Source of the DNA: Pristimantibacillus sp052113225 | GTDB lineage: Bacteria; Bacillota; Bacilli; Paenibacillales; Paenibacillaceae | Direction: 5' to 3' | Length of the DNA stretch: 64,000 nt | Assembly: GCF_052113225.1 (NCBI RefSeq) | Contig: NZ_JBFRCT010000010.1 | Coordinates: forward strand, 1-64,000 | In this document: piece by piece, positions 52,146-59,928 of the stretch | Layout: each line of letters opens with the position of its first letter | Numbering within the stretch: position 1 is the stretch's first letter | Position numbers and translations under genes: made by a program | The notes under the pieces: model-generated | Databases searched by the model: none | What the model saw: the letters and a program-made list of their open reading frames with translations, nothing else | Told to the model about the DNA's origin: nothing

Positions 52146-52335
52146 ATGAGTCCAGCTGATTATCCAGCTCGTCGGCTTTGGCATTCAGCTCTTCTCGGGT
52201 AAGCAGGCCCTTGTCCACAAGAAGCTCAAGCATAGCGCTGAGGGTGAGGACGGTGCGATAGTGGTCTTCCTTCAAATCAGCCAATTTGGCTGCTAATTGG
52301 ACTTGCTCCCAGGGGGAGAATGGTTTTGTTTTCAT
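52114..52335 (-). CDS. Small hypothetical protein convergent with walJ
   Basis: A 73-residue, mostly helical protein with no family that I recognise (MKTKPFSPWEQVQLAAKLAD at the N-terminus, LLVDKGLLTREELNAKADEL in the middle). ATG 52335 is preferred because AAGGAG lies 12 bases upstream; a start at 52377 is also open. Its last 32 bases overlap the end of walJ in antisense. Codon choice and a ribosome-binding site support a real gene, but this needs a homologue to be sure. Confidence 0.6.
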   Translation of the reverse strand: MKTKPFSPWEQVQLAAKLADLKEDHYRTVLTLSAMLELLVDKGLLTREELNAKADELDNQLDSFISASLHPMQ

Positions 52336-52480
52336 AGATACGGTTCGCTCCTTATTCGTTATGATGGAGGAGTGCAAAGGGAATCTATTATTATTTTAGT
52401 CAAATCTTCCGAAAACATTCTTAATATGAAAAAATAGTCTTGTTGAATTTCAAAGGCAAGCATCGAAAGGAGCGGTAACG

Positions 52481-53848
52481 ATGGGATTGTTTGATGACGA
52501 TTTCTATTCGACAAAAGTATCAAGGCGCGTTCGTACCACTTCTTCGAGAGATGAGTTTGCCTTCTCTAATAAAAAAGATATGCGGAGCTGGTCCAATGTC
52601 CGTGTCGCGTTCGTGGCTTCTTTCACTAGCGCTGTGGCAGCCGTACTTCTGTTCGTGCTTGTCTTTGGCGGGGGAGGCTTTGGACCAGGCTCTCATCCGG
52701 CAAGCGTATCGGCTTCGGGCAGTACATCACTGGAGCAAAGAACGATTCAAGCTTCGGCTAAGGTTCGTCCAGCCGTTGTCAGTGTCATTAATGAACAGAC
52801 TGTACCCTATGGGCTAATGCCGGATACGGGAAGCAGCCAGGATGGGACAGGCAGTGGGAATGACGGCCAGGTGCAGGGATCGAAGCAGGAAGTGGGCGTT
52901 GGTTCTGGTGTCATTTTCAAGCTCGAGAATGGTAAAGCGTACATCATCACAAATCATCATGTGATCGCGAATGCAGAGTCTGTGAAGGTGCTGCTGGTGA
53001 ATGGTGAGAAGCGGGAAGCGAAGATTGTCGGCAGCGACCAGATAACAGATCTGGCGGTGCTCGAGATGGATGGCAAGGACATTAAGACGGCAGCCGAGAT
53101 CGGCAAATCGTCGAAGCTGCAGCCAGCTGAATTCGTACTTGCGATCGGTAATCCCCTTGGACTTGGCGACTCGCTGGCAATGGGCATCGTGAGTAAGACG
53201 CATCGGATCGTGCCGGTGTCCTTGAACGAGGATGGCGTGTATGACTGGCAGCAGGAAGTGATTCAGGTAAATGTATCGATTAACGAAGGCAATAGTGGTG
53301 GACCGCTTATTGATATGGATGGCAAGGTCGTAGGCATAAACAGTATGAAGATAGCCGAGGTTGGCGTAGAAGGATTAGGTTTCGCCATCCCGATTGACAA
53401 TGCGATGCCGATTGTAGACAGCCTGATGAAGAAGGGATATGTATCCCGTCCTTATCTTGGTGTTTACACGGTTGATCTGGAGCAGTATTTCGCCCAGCAG
53501 CAAATGACAGATCAGCCAGAGGGCGGCGATACGAAGGATGGTACAGGTGCAGGTTCAACGGATGAGGATTCGGCTGAAGTACAGGATCTACCAGATTTGA
53601 AGCTGCCTGATGAGGTGCTTGATGGAGTAATCGTACTCGAGGCGGTTGGGCCAGCGAAGGAAGCGGGACTAGCGCTTAACGATGTCATTGTGAAGCTGGA
53701 TGAGCAGAGTATCGGCAGCACAATGGAGCTTCGTAAGTATCTGTACGATCAAAAACATATTGGTGACGACATAAAAGTAACCTTCTACCATGACGGAAAG
53801 CTGAAGACAACATCGTTCAAGCTTGAGGAGAAGACGAAGGATGAATAG
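52481..53848 (+). CDS. htrA: HtrA-like serine protease with PDZ domain
   Basis: A 455-residue S1C protease anchored by one membrane helix (about 41-62) and facing outside, degrading misfolded exported proteins. The catalytic triad is H160 (TNHHV), D190 (SDQITDLAVLE) and S272 (NEGNSGGPL). One PDZ domain follows at about 330-450, interrupted by an acidic Gly/Ser/Asp-rich insertion (about 347-385). It corresponds to yycK/htrC at the end of the wal cluster. Confidence 0.95.
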   Translation: MGLFDDDFYSTKVSRRVRTTSSRDEFAFSNKKDMRSWSNVRVAFVASFTSAVAAVLLFVLVFGGGGFGPGSHPASVSASGSTSLEQRTIQASAKVRPAVVSVINEQTVPYGLMPDTGSSQDGTGSGNDGQVQGSKQEVGVGSGVIFKLENGKAYIITNHHVIANAESVKVLLVNGEKREAKIVGSDQITDLAVLEMDGKDIKTAAEIGKSSKLQPAEFVLAIGNPLGLGDSLAMGIVSKTHRIVPVSLNEDGVYDWQQEVIQVNVSINEGNSGGPLIDMDGKVVGINSMKIAEVGVEGLGFAIPIDNAMPIVDSLMKKGYVSRPYLGVYTVDLEQYFAQQQMTDQPEGGDTKDGTGAGSTDEDSAEVQDLPDLKLPDEVLDGVIVLEAVGPAKEAGLALNDVIVKLDEQSIGSTMELRKYLYDQKHIGDDIKVTFYHDGKLKTTSFKLEEKTKDE

Positions 53849-54032
53849 AGGCTGAAGGGCTGTGCTGGCAGGAAACTGTTGGTGCAGCTTTTTTCTATGC
53901 AAAAAGTAGCCCGCCCCCGACTAAAGTCTAACCCGCGAACCATCCTCTGGAAGGTTTATGGTAATCCCATGCTGCTGTAAACTGAAGGTAAGATAAACGG
54001 AGCAGAGAGGTTTAGAGAGGGAGAGAACACTT

Positions 54033-54941
54033 ATGAATAGAGGATGGGTAAGAAATACGATTGGACTGATTCTTGTGGCGATCGGAATTATGGCGTTATT
54101 CCAGTATCAATTCGGAGGTTCAAAAAGCAAGGATTACGAACATACACTGAAGCTGGATGAACTTAAGGAACTCCATATTTCGGCTGACAGCCTGGGTTTT
54201 GAGATTAACTTTGTTCCAAGTACGGATGGCAGCAATTCGATCCACTTTGAAGGAAGAGCGAAGCAGGAGATTATCGATCAGATCAAGAATGCGAGAGCGG
54301 AAGATGGACGGCTGAATCTCAACTTGAAAGAGAAGTGGCATATTGGATTTTTCGATTTCTCTTCCCTTAACGATAAGCAGGTTGTGACGGTATCACTGAC
54401 AGAGGAAACGAAGAAATCGCTTGAATCGTTCAAGCTCATCAGCGATTCGGGTTCGATTAAAGTGAACGATGCAGCTGCATTGGATAGCGAGATAGAATCT
54501 GACTCGGGCAGCATCAGGCTGAGCGGTTTCCTAGGCAATACGCTGTCTGCGAAGTCGGATTCGGGCAGTATCAAGATCGACAGCTTCGAAGGCAGCGACC
54601 TGTCCATGACTTCGGATTCTGGAAGCATCCACGCAGGAACGGTTCGTGCAAAGCTGAAGGCATCTTCTGACTCCGGCAGTATTACGGTAGATCATCTGAG
54701 CGGTGCTGCTGAAGTGAGGTCGGATTCCGGGTCCATCCGGATTGTGAAGGACGACACGTCTGGCGCTGAAGTGAAGAGTGATTCGGGTAGTGTGAAAATT
54801 GAGGTACCGGCTGCGTTTGGCGGCTCGTACGACTTGAAATCCGATTCGGGCTCCAAGCATGCCCCGGATCCAAAAGGAACTTCAAGTGAAGTGATCAAAG
54901 TCCGCACGGATAGCGGAAGTATTCGGGTGACCCAGCCATAA
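54033..54941 (+). CDS. DUF4097 beta-solenoid protein with SDSGSI repeats
   Basis: A 302-residue protein with an N-terminal membrane segment (about 7-25), a non-repetitive domain (about 35-135), then nine repeats of S/T-DSGS(I/V)x spaced 18-22 residues (from about residue 137 to the end). The pattern matches DUF4097 beta-strand repeats, expected to form a right-handed beta solenoid outside the membrane. Family members are often linked to sigma/anti-sigma or envelope-stress systems, but no partner is next to it here. Confidence 0.85.
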   Translation: MNRGWVRNTIGLILVAIGIMALFQYQFGGSKSKDYEHTLKLDELKELHISADSLGFEINFVPSTDGSNSIHFEGRAKQEIIDQIKNARAEDGRLNLNLKEKWHIGFFDFSSLNDKQVVTVSLTEETKKSLESFKLISDSGSIKVNDAAALDSEIESDSGSIRLSGFLGNTLSAKSDSGSIKIDSFEGSDLSMTSDSGSIHAGTVRAKLKASSDSGSITVDHLSGAAEVRSDSGSIRIVKDDTSGAEVKSDSGSVKIEVPAAFGGSYDLKSDSGSKHAPDPKGTSSEVIKVRTDSGSIRVTQP

Positions 54942-54957
54942 CATAATCGAGTAAGTG

Positions 54958-55000
54958 AGGCCGCACGGGCAGAATAACTGACCGTGCGGCTTTTTTTTGC
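54958..55000 (+). terminator. Terminator after the DUF4097 gene
   Basis: Stem GCCGCACGG / CCGTGCGGC followed by eight T residues. Confidence 0.9.
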
Positions 55001-55034
55001 CTGGTAGACGGGTAAGGCGGGTAACGGCGGAAGT

Positions 55035-55110
55035 AATAAGACCCTCTGGGGGTCTTATTGGGCATCGCAGGCATGGGAAAAGAACGGATAAGACCGTCCC
55101 GGGGTCTTAT
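55035..55110. repeat. Two related palindromes after ynfA
   Basis: AATAAGACCC-TCTGG-GGGTCTTATT (55035-55059) and ATAAGACC-N7-GGTCTTAT (55088-55110) share the same arms. The second could terminate ynfA on the minus strand (followed there by CCGTTCTTTT). The first is an extra copy. Confidence 0.6.
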
Positions 55111-55124
55111 TGGTAGCGGGATGG

Positions 55125-55454
55125 CTAGCTGCTCCGAGGAGCGTAAAGCATAATCGCTACACCAATGATACAAACGGCGGCACCGATCCAGTCATAGAGG
55201 TCGGGTGCTTTTTTGTCGATGAGCCATCCCCATAGGACGGCCAAGATGATAAAAACACCACCGTAAGCTGCGTAAACTCGGCCAAAGGAGGGAAAGCTTT
55301 GCAGGGTTGGGATAATACCGTAGGCAAGCAGAATGATGCCGCCGACAATGCCATACCAGATTGGCTTCGCTTCACGCAGCCATAGCCATACAAGGTAACC
55401 ACCGCCGATCTCAGCAAGGCCGGCAAGCAGGAAAAGAACAAGTGCAATAAGCAA
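55125..55454 (-). CDS. ynfA: YnfA family membrane protein
   Basis: A 109-residue protein with four membrane segments, beginning MLIALVLFLLAGLAEIGGGY and containing GRVYAAYGGVFI, the UPF0060/YnfA pattern. Small-multidrug-resistance-like proteins of this type have been proposed as exporters, but the substrate is not established. Start TTG with GGAG eight bases upstream. Alone on the minus strand. Confidence 0.9.
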   Translation of the reverse strand: MLIALVLFLLAGLAEIGGGYLVWLWLREAKPIWYGIVGGIILLAYGIIPTLQSFPSFGRVYAAYGGVFIILAVLWGWLIDKKAPDLYDWIGAAVCIIGVAIMLYAPRSS

Positions 55455-55620
55455 GGGAAATACTCCTTTTTCAATAAGGTATTAATGATTTGTTATTTAT
55501 TATAGCGGGATGGATCACAGAAGGAAATGAAAGGGAGAATCGGACAAGATGCTTCACATCGGCTGGCTAGTTTGCTATGCTAGTTATAATAAACAACATT
55601 GAAGAGGAAGCGAACTACGA

Positions 55621-55791
55621 ATGTATTGTGTATGCAAACAACATGTGGAACTGGCGATTGATAAATTTGTGGACGAGTATGAGGATGCACCGGATATTGT
55701 AGACTTGAAGGAAACGGAATTTGCGGACTGGGATCCGCCGCGCAGCTGTGATCTGTGCGGAGACGCAGCCGCTGAGTTCCTAGTGGTATAG
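55621..55791 (+). CDS. yyzF: CxxH/CxxC small zinc-ribbon-like protein (YyzF)
   Basis: A 56-residue protein read directly from the sequence: MYCVCKQHVELAI at the N-terminus and SCDLCGDAAAEF near the C-terminus. The CxxH (C5, H8) plus CxxC pattern defines the YyzF-like family and probably binds zinc. Function is unknown. GAGGAAG precedes the ATG and TATAAT (55585-55590) lies upstream. In B. subtilis yyzF also lies next to rlmH. Confidence 0.85.
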   Translation: MYCVCKQHVELAIDKFVDEYEDAPDIVDLKETEFADWDPPRSCDLCGDAAAEFLVV

Positions 55792-55809
55792 CTGCGTGTG
55801 AACGCTAAG

Positions 55810-55863
55810 AAGGATGACATCTCTCTACCGGAATATCCGGTGAGAGTTGCCAGCCTTTTTTTA
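55810..55863 (+). terminator. Terminator after yyzF
   Basis: A long imperfect stem capped by ACCGG-AATAT-CCGGT (AAGG...CTCTC pairing with GAGAG...CCTT) followed by seven T residues. Confidence 0.8.
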
Positions 55864-55946
55864 TTTGATCGGCTAGGACCTTTCCACATTTGGGTGAGTT
55901 TTGTTATGCTGAAGGGAAATTGAACTTACATAAGGGATGAACAATC

Positions 55947-56426
55947 ATGCATATACAGATAGCGGCAGTTGGTAAGCTGAAGGAAAAATATTTGGTGCAG
56001 GGCATAGCGGAATATGCCAAGCGGCTTGGGCCGTACGTGAAGCTTACACTCACGGAAGTGCCCGATGAGAAAGCGCCGGAAACGATGAGTCCGGCGGAGG
56101 AAGCGCAGGTGCGCGAGCGGGAGGGGGAGCGGCTTCTAGCGCAGCTGAAGCCGGACGCCCACGTCGTGGCGCTCGCGATTGGCGGCGAGCTCTGGTCCAG
56201 CGAGGATCTCGCGGACCAGCTCGATAAGCTGGCCACGTATGGCAAGAGCCACGTGGCATTTGTTATTGGCGGGAGCACGGGACTAGCTCCCGCGGTGCTG
56301 CAGCGCGCCCAGCAGAAGCTCAGCTTCGGGCGCATGACACTGCCGCATCAGCTGATGCGGCTGGTGCTGCTCGAGCAAGTGTATCGCGCGGTGAAGATTA
56401 ACCGCGGTGAACCATATCACAAGTAA
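55947..56426 (+). CDS. rlmH: 23S rRNA pseudouridine1915-N3-methyltransferase RlmH
   Basis: A 159-residue SPOUT methyltransferase acting on the assembled ribosome at position 1915. The knotted SAM-binding C-terminus shows FVIGGSTGLAP, LSFGRMTLPHQLMRL and YRAVKINRGEPYHK. The segment at 56090-56300 is noticeably GC-richer than its neighbours. It marks the end of the conserved core in this window. Confidence 0.97.
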   Translation: MHIQIAAVGKLKEKYLVQGIAEYAKRLGPYVKLTLTEVPDEKAPETMSPAEEAQVREREGERLLAQLKPDAHVVALAIGGELWSSEDLADQLDKLATYGKSHVAFVIGGSTGLAPAVLQRAQQKLSFGRMTLPHQLMRLVLLEQVYRAVKINRGEPYHK

Positions 56427-56449
56427 TGTATAAAATTGGAAACTCATCA

Positions 56450-56491
56450 TTGACAGAACGGATAATCGAACATATAGTGTAGACATCTACA
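56450..56491 (+). promoter_or_regulatory. marR promoter with overlapping operator
   Basis: TTGACA (56450-56455) and TATAGT (56473-56478) have 17-bp spacing. The palindrome TGTAGA-CA-TCTACA (56478-56491) overlaps the -10 and start region, an ideal place for autorepression by the MarR protein encoded next. Confidence 0.8.
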
Positions 56492-56510
56492 TGATTTTGA
56501 GGAGAAACCT

Positions 56511-56966
56511 ATGCCAAGCATTTTCGACAAGTACCCCTACAGTCTATACATTAAAGTCATCGCGCAAAGGGTTCGGGAGATCATCGACCAGCTTCTGAAG
56601 GAACACGGCTTGAATAGCTCGCAAGCGATTCTTCTGTCGCATATTCATCAATCCTTAGAGGAGCAAATCGAGATTAACCGCAAGTATCTTGAGCAAACAA
56701 TGGCTCTAAGCGGTCCGTCCGTGACAAATTTGTTGAACGGTCTAGAAAAATCCGGATTTATCACGCGCAGCAGCAACCATACCGACGGACGCAACCTCCG
56801 TATTGATGTCACGGCCAAAGCCAGACAATTTATTAACGGGAGAAGCGATGCCTTCTCGAAATCGGAAGAATTGATCACGCAAGGGATGTCTGATGCCGAA
56901 AAAGCCATGTTTGCCTCTCTGCTGACCCGTGCTTTTGAAAACGTCGAAAAACAGCTGTTGGAGTAA
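56511..56966 (+). CDS. MarR family transcriptional regulator
   Basis: A 151-residue winged-helix regulator. The DNA-binding core is LEQTMALSGPSVTNLLNGLEKSGFI with wing HTDGRNLRIDVT. MarR proteins bind palindromes as dimers and release on ligand or oxidant binding. Matching palindromes lie over its own promoter and upstream of the aldo/keto reductase, so it probably represses itself and the two following genes. GAGGAGA precedes the ATG. Ligand unknown. Confidence 0.9.
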   Translation: MPSIFDKYPYSLYIKVIAQRVREIIDQLLKEHGLNSSQAILLSHIHQSLEEQIEINRKYLEQTMALSGPSVTNLLNGLEKSGFITRSSNHTDGRNLRIDVTAKARQFINGRSDAFSKSEELITQGMSDAEKAMFASLLTRAFENVEKQLLE

Positions 56967-57000
56967 TGTATGTGCCATAGGTTTTTCTTTTTTAAACAAA

Positions 57001-57018
57001 TGTGTAGACGGCTACACA
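57001..57018. promoter_or_regulatory. Second MarR-type operator, before the aldo/keto reductase
   Basis: TGTGTAGACGGCTACACA has 7-bp perfect arms around ACGG and shares GTGTAGAC-N2-CTACA with the site at 56478. Confidence 0.7.
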
Positions 57019-57050
57019 TTTAGCGAAATAATAGTCAGGAGGTTGTGATA

Positions 57051-58031
57051 ATGAAGAATCAACGAAATGGACTGGAGCTATCCAGAATTGGACTCGGCTG
57101 CGGTCATATGTCAAATGTCAATGAGGCTGTCAAAAGTGCAGGCATTGCCGCCATTCATGCCGCTTTCGAGAGTGGAATCAATCATCTCAACACGGCGGAT
57201 TTTTATGGTGCAGGCCGAAGCGAGATGGTCATCGCGGATGCGCTGAAGGGATACAAAAGGGATGACTATTTTATATCGCTAAAGTTTGGAGCATTAAACA
57301 CGCTTGACGGCTCCCTTTACGGACTGGACGTCTCCCCCAAACATGTGAAGAACTATCTTGCTTATTCGCTCAAACGACTCAATCTCGACTATATTGACCT
57401 TTATCAGCCCGCAAGAATCGATTTGGGTATCCCTGTCGAAGAAACGATTGGTGCCATTTCAGAACTGGTTAAGGCCGGCTATGTCAAGGAAATTGGAGTC
57501 AGCCAGGTCGATGCAGAGACGTTGAGAAGAGCGCATGCGACGTATCCGATCAGCTTGGTGGAGTCCGAGTACTCGCTTTTTAACCGAGGCATTGAAAAAG
57601 AGATTATACCGACTGCAAGGGAATTGGGGATCCAGATTGTTGCTTTTGGGGCGGTGGCTCATGGACTCCTTGCCGGCAACTGGACAGAGGAGCGGGTCCA
57701 AAAAAACAAAGGCGGCTACATTCCGTTATTTTTCGAAGGGAATATAGAGAAGAATATTGTTCTGGCTAAAAAGTTGGGTGAGATTTCCACAAAAAAACAA
57801 ATGACGTTATCCCAACTTGCGCTTGCCTGGGTATTATCCAAAGGCGATGACATCAAACCGCTCATTGGTACCGTATCGTCGACGCATCTTCAAGAGGCAT
57901 TGCAGTCACTTGATATTCATCTGACTGAAGATGATGTCAGGGAGATAGAAGAGGCGATACCGGAACATGAGATTGCAGGCGCTTCTTTTCCAAATATGCA
58001 ATTTAGAAACGGTAAGACTGTTCGTGGATAA
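57051..58031 (+). CDS. Aldo/keto reductase
   Basis: A 326-residue NADPH-type TIM-barrel reductase. Catalytic D50, Y52 (NTADFYGAGRSE) and K78 (ISLKFG) are present. The fourth catalytic residue, normally His in DLYQxH, is replaced (DLYQPARID), as in one known AKR subgroup. The coenzyme region IGVSQVDAETLRRA and a C-terminal IGTVSSTHLQEAL are typical. ATG 57051 follows AGGAGG by eight bases. Likely controlled by the adjacent MarR protein; substrate unknown. Confidence 0.88.
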   Translation: MKNQRNGLELSRIGLGCGHMSNVNEAVKSAGIAAIHAAFESGINHLNTADFYGAGRSEMVIADALKGYKRDDYFISLKFGALNTLDGSLYGLDVSPKHVKNYLAYSLKRLNLDYIDLYQPARIDLGIPVEETIGAISELVKAGYVKEIGVSQVDAETLRRAHATYPISLVESEYSLFNRGIEKEIIPTARELGIQIVAFGAVAHGLLAGNWTEERVQKNKGGYIPLFFEGNIEKNIVLAKKLGEISTKKQMTLSQLALAWVLSKGDDIKPLIGTVSSTHLQEALQSLDIHLTEDDVREIEEAIPEHEIAGASFPNMQFRNGKTVRG

Positions 58032-58077
58032 AGAGTATAGGTAGCACAATCATACAAAGTGAAAGGATGTTGTTGTC

Positions 58078-58956
58078 ATGATTATCGTTACCGGAGCCAA
58101 CGGGAAATTAGGGCGGGCAGTGGTAGAACAGCTGCTTAAGCGTATGCCTGCCAGTCAGATCGGTGTCAGCGTCCGCGATCCAAATCAGGCACGAGAGCTT
58201 CAGGATCGCGGGGTTCGTGTTCGGTGGGGCGATTTCGATGAGGCTGAGAGTCTATATCAGGCCTTTGAGGGGGCATCGCAGGTTCTCATCGTTTCGACCG
58301 GCATCATGGGCGAGGCTGGTATCCCACATGGTATTCGGCAGCATCAAGCAGCGATTGATGCTGCCAAGAAGGCAGGGGCTAGTAGGTTGCTATATACAAG
58401 TCATATGGGCTCTACCCCAACATCGCACTTCGCTCCCATGATTCACCACGCGGCTACCGAAGAACTATTGAAAGCTTCAGGTATGCCTTTCACGTCGCTC
58501 CGTAATGGCTATTACGCCGCAGCGGCACTCATGTTGATCGGCGGAGCCATAAAAACAGGGGAATTGATCGCTCCTGAAGACGGCCCGGTTGCCTGGACAG
58601 TCCACTCCGACTTGGCCGAAGCTACGGCGGTGATCTTAAGCGAGCAGAAATTAGATGGCATAACTCCCAATTTAACGGCATCCGAAGCCATTGACATGGA
58701 AGGGATTGCGACAATCGCTTCCGAGATCTTGGGGAGGACCATCCGTCGAATCGTTGTGTCGGACGAGGATTTTCGGGACCGCATGCTGTCTCAAGGTGTA
58801 CCGGAAGCTAGCGTAAATATGCGGATGGGGATGTTTCTAGCGAGCCGTCAGGGCGATTTCGCGCAAGTCAATCCCACTCTAGCTCATTTGATCGGTCGAC
58901 CTCCGGTGAGTATTAGAGAGGTACTGAGAGAGTCGATAGGTCGTCAACTAGGTTGA
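58078..58956 (+). CDS. NmrA-like NAD(P)H-binding reductase
   Basis: A 292-residue atypical short-chain dehydrogenase of the NmrA/quinone oxidoreductase 2 type. The Rossmann motif is IIVTGANGKLGRAVVEQLL at the N-terminus, followed by VRDPNQARELQDRGV that suggests NADP(H). No classical YxxxK active site is visible. It lies 46 bp after the aldo/keto reductase, so the two form an operon with a plausible role in detoxifying carbonyls or quinones. A short dyad (GCATCCAA/TTGGATGC, 58980-58997) follows, without an immediate T-run. Confidence 0.87.
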   Translation: MIIVTGANGKLGRAVVEQLLKRMPASQIGVSVRDPNQARELQDRGVRVRWGDFDEAESLYQAFEGASQVLIVSTGIMGEAGIPHGIRQHQAAIDAAKKAGASRLLYTSHMGSTPTSHFAPMIHHAATEELLKASGMPFTSLRNGYYAAAALMLIGGAIKTGELIAPEDGPVAWTVHSDLAEATAVILSEQKLDGITPNLTASEAIDMEGIATIASEILGRTIRRIVVSDEDFRDRMLSQGVPEASVNMRMGMFLASRQGDFAQVNPTLAHLIGRPPVSIREVLRESIGRQLG

Positions 58957-59024
58957 TTGCGTTATAAGATAAGAATAGGGCATCCAAGTTTGGATGCTCT
59001 AGCATATTTTTCGCAGATAGACAT

Positions 59025-59060
59025 GTTAAGCTGAACCGTACTATAAGTGACGGCGAAAAA
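59025..59060. repeat. Degenerate copy of a dispersed sequence (left copy)
   Basis: GTTAAGCTGAACCGTA (59025-59040) matches 63177-63192 at 15 of 16 bases, and similarity continues with AGT..GGCGAA. No open gene is associated. Confidence 0.55.
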
Positions 59061-59089
59061 GCTTTGTTGTAGTTCTGAGGTGGAACGCA

Positions 59090-59117
59090 TTGATGCGAAA
59101 TCCGTTTAACTTATAAT
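59090..59117 (+). promoter_or_regulatory. Candidate promoter of the first tetR
   Basis: TTGATG (59090-59095) and TATAAT (59112-59117), 16-bp spacing. A hairpin (GAGGAGT / ACTCCTC, 59148-59173) followed by TTTTCTC lies between it and tetR and could attenuate transcription. Confidence 0.5.
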
Positions 59118-59229
59118 TTCAAATGCAGGTATGTTAGAATAAAGTTTGAGGAGTCGAAATTCACTCACTCCTCCTTTTCTCAATAATACTGCGAAAATAA
59201 TAATTTATTTATGTGAAAGGAAAGCAACC

Positions 59230-59796
59230 ATGGGAAGAAAGCAATCCTATACGGAGTCGGAGCTACTGGACTTAACAAAAAAGTTAGTGCTTGAGCATGG
59301 ATATGACGGGTTTCATCTCAAGTTGCTTTCGCAGCATTTACCCGGTGCAAGAAGTACGATATATCAGTATTATGCCAATAAGGAAGAAATTGTTTCCGCC
59401 TGTATGAAGCGTGTAATCACGAGCGTTATCGAGAGGGCTTCAGCGATCGATGAGACCGACACCATGCATGCCCTTCAGGAACTGCTTCGCATTTATGTTG
59501 ACGAATCCAAGCTTCATCAACTATTAGGCGATGCTCAAAAAATTAATACAGCAAATTCTGCTGCGGCTAGTCGGGATTTAGATGTTGTTGAGCAAGCCCA
59601 TAATACGCTAAAAATTCAACTTACGCGCCTCTTCCAAAGAGCGCAACAGGAGAAAAATCTCAGAGAAGACATTCCGCTCCCGGTACTGATCGGTGGTTTT
59701 TTCAACCTCATTAACACCCCTAATATGATAAACGTCCCTAATCCCCAATGGAGCAAGCTGCTGTTTCAAATGTGGATAGGAGGAGCGCAACGGTAG
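59230..59796 (+). CDS. TetR family regulator (ABC-transporter linked)
   Basis: A 188-residue regulator with an N-terminal TetR helix-turn-helix (FHLKLLSQHLPGARSTIYQYYANKEEIV) and a helical ligand domain. ATG 59230 is chosen for AAAGGAAAG upstream; the frame could extend to 59146 without a ribosome-binding site. Two TGACACAAGTGTCA palindromes lie between its stop codon and the ABC permease, so it probably represses that operon. Confidence 0.88.
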   Translation: MGRKQSYTESELLDLTKKLVLEHGYDGFHLKLLSQHLPGARSTIYQYYANKEEIVSACMKRVITSVIERASAIDETDTMHALQELLRIYVDESKLHQLLGDAQKINTANSAAASRDLDVVEQAHNTLKIQLTRLFQRAQQEKNLREDIPLPVLIGGFFNLINTPNMINVPNPQWSKLLFQMWIGGAQR

Positions 59797-59813
59797 GAGG
59801 CTCTCTTTTTAAT

Positions 59814-59901
59814 TTGACACAAGTGTCAGATATGTTGTTTAATAGGGGGGGACGGGATCTGTGCTTGTGGTTGATCTACAATAAAAATGACACAAGTGTC
59901 A
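59814..59901 (+). promoter_or_regulatory. ABC operon promoter with two identical TetR operators
   Basis: The 14-bp palindrome TGACACAAGTGTCA occurs at 59815-59828 and again at 59888-59901. The first overlaps a -35 TTGACA (59814-59819) that pairs with TTTAAT (59838-59843, 18-bp spacing). Confidence 0.78.
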
Positions 59902-59928
59902 TAAATAAAGAACGAGGAGCGGGAGAGC

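Noticed and set aside
54440..54930. Regularly spaced repeats as a CRISPR array
   Set aside because: The repeats are coding (SDSGSI), vary at synonymous positions and are spaced 54-66 bp within one open frame.
56248..56262. CACGTG in rlmH as a third parS
   Set aside because: Only the six-base core matches; the flanking TGTT and AACA parts are absent.
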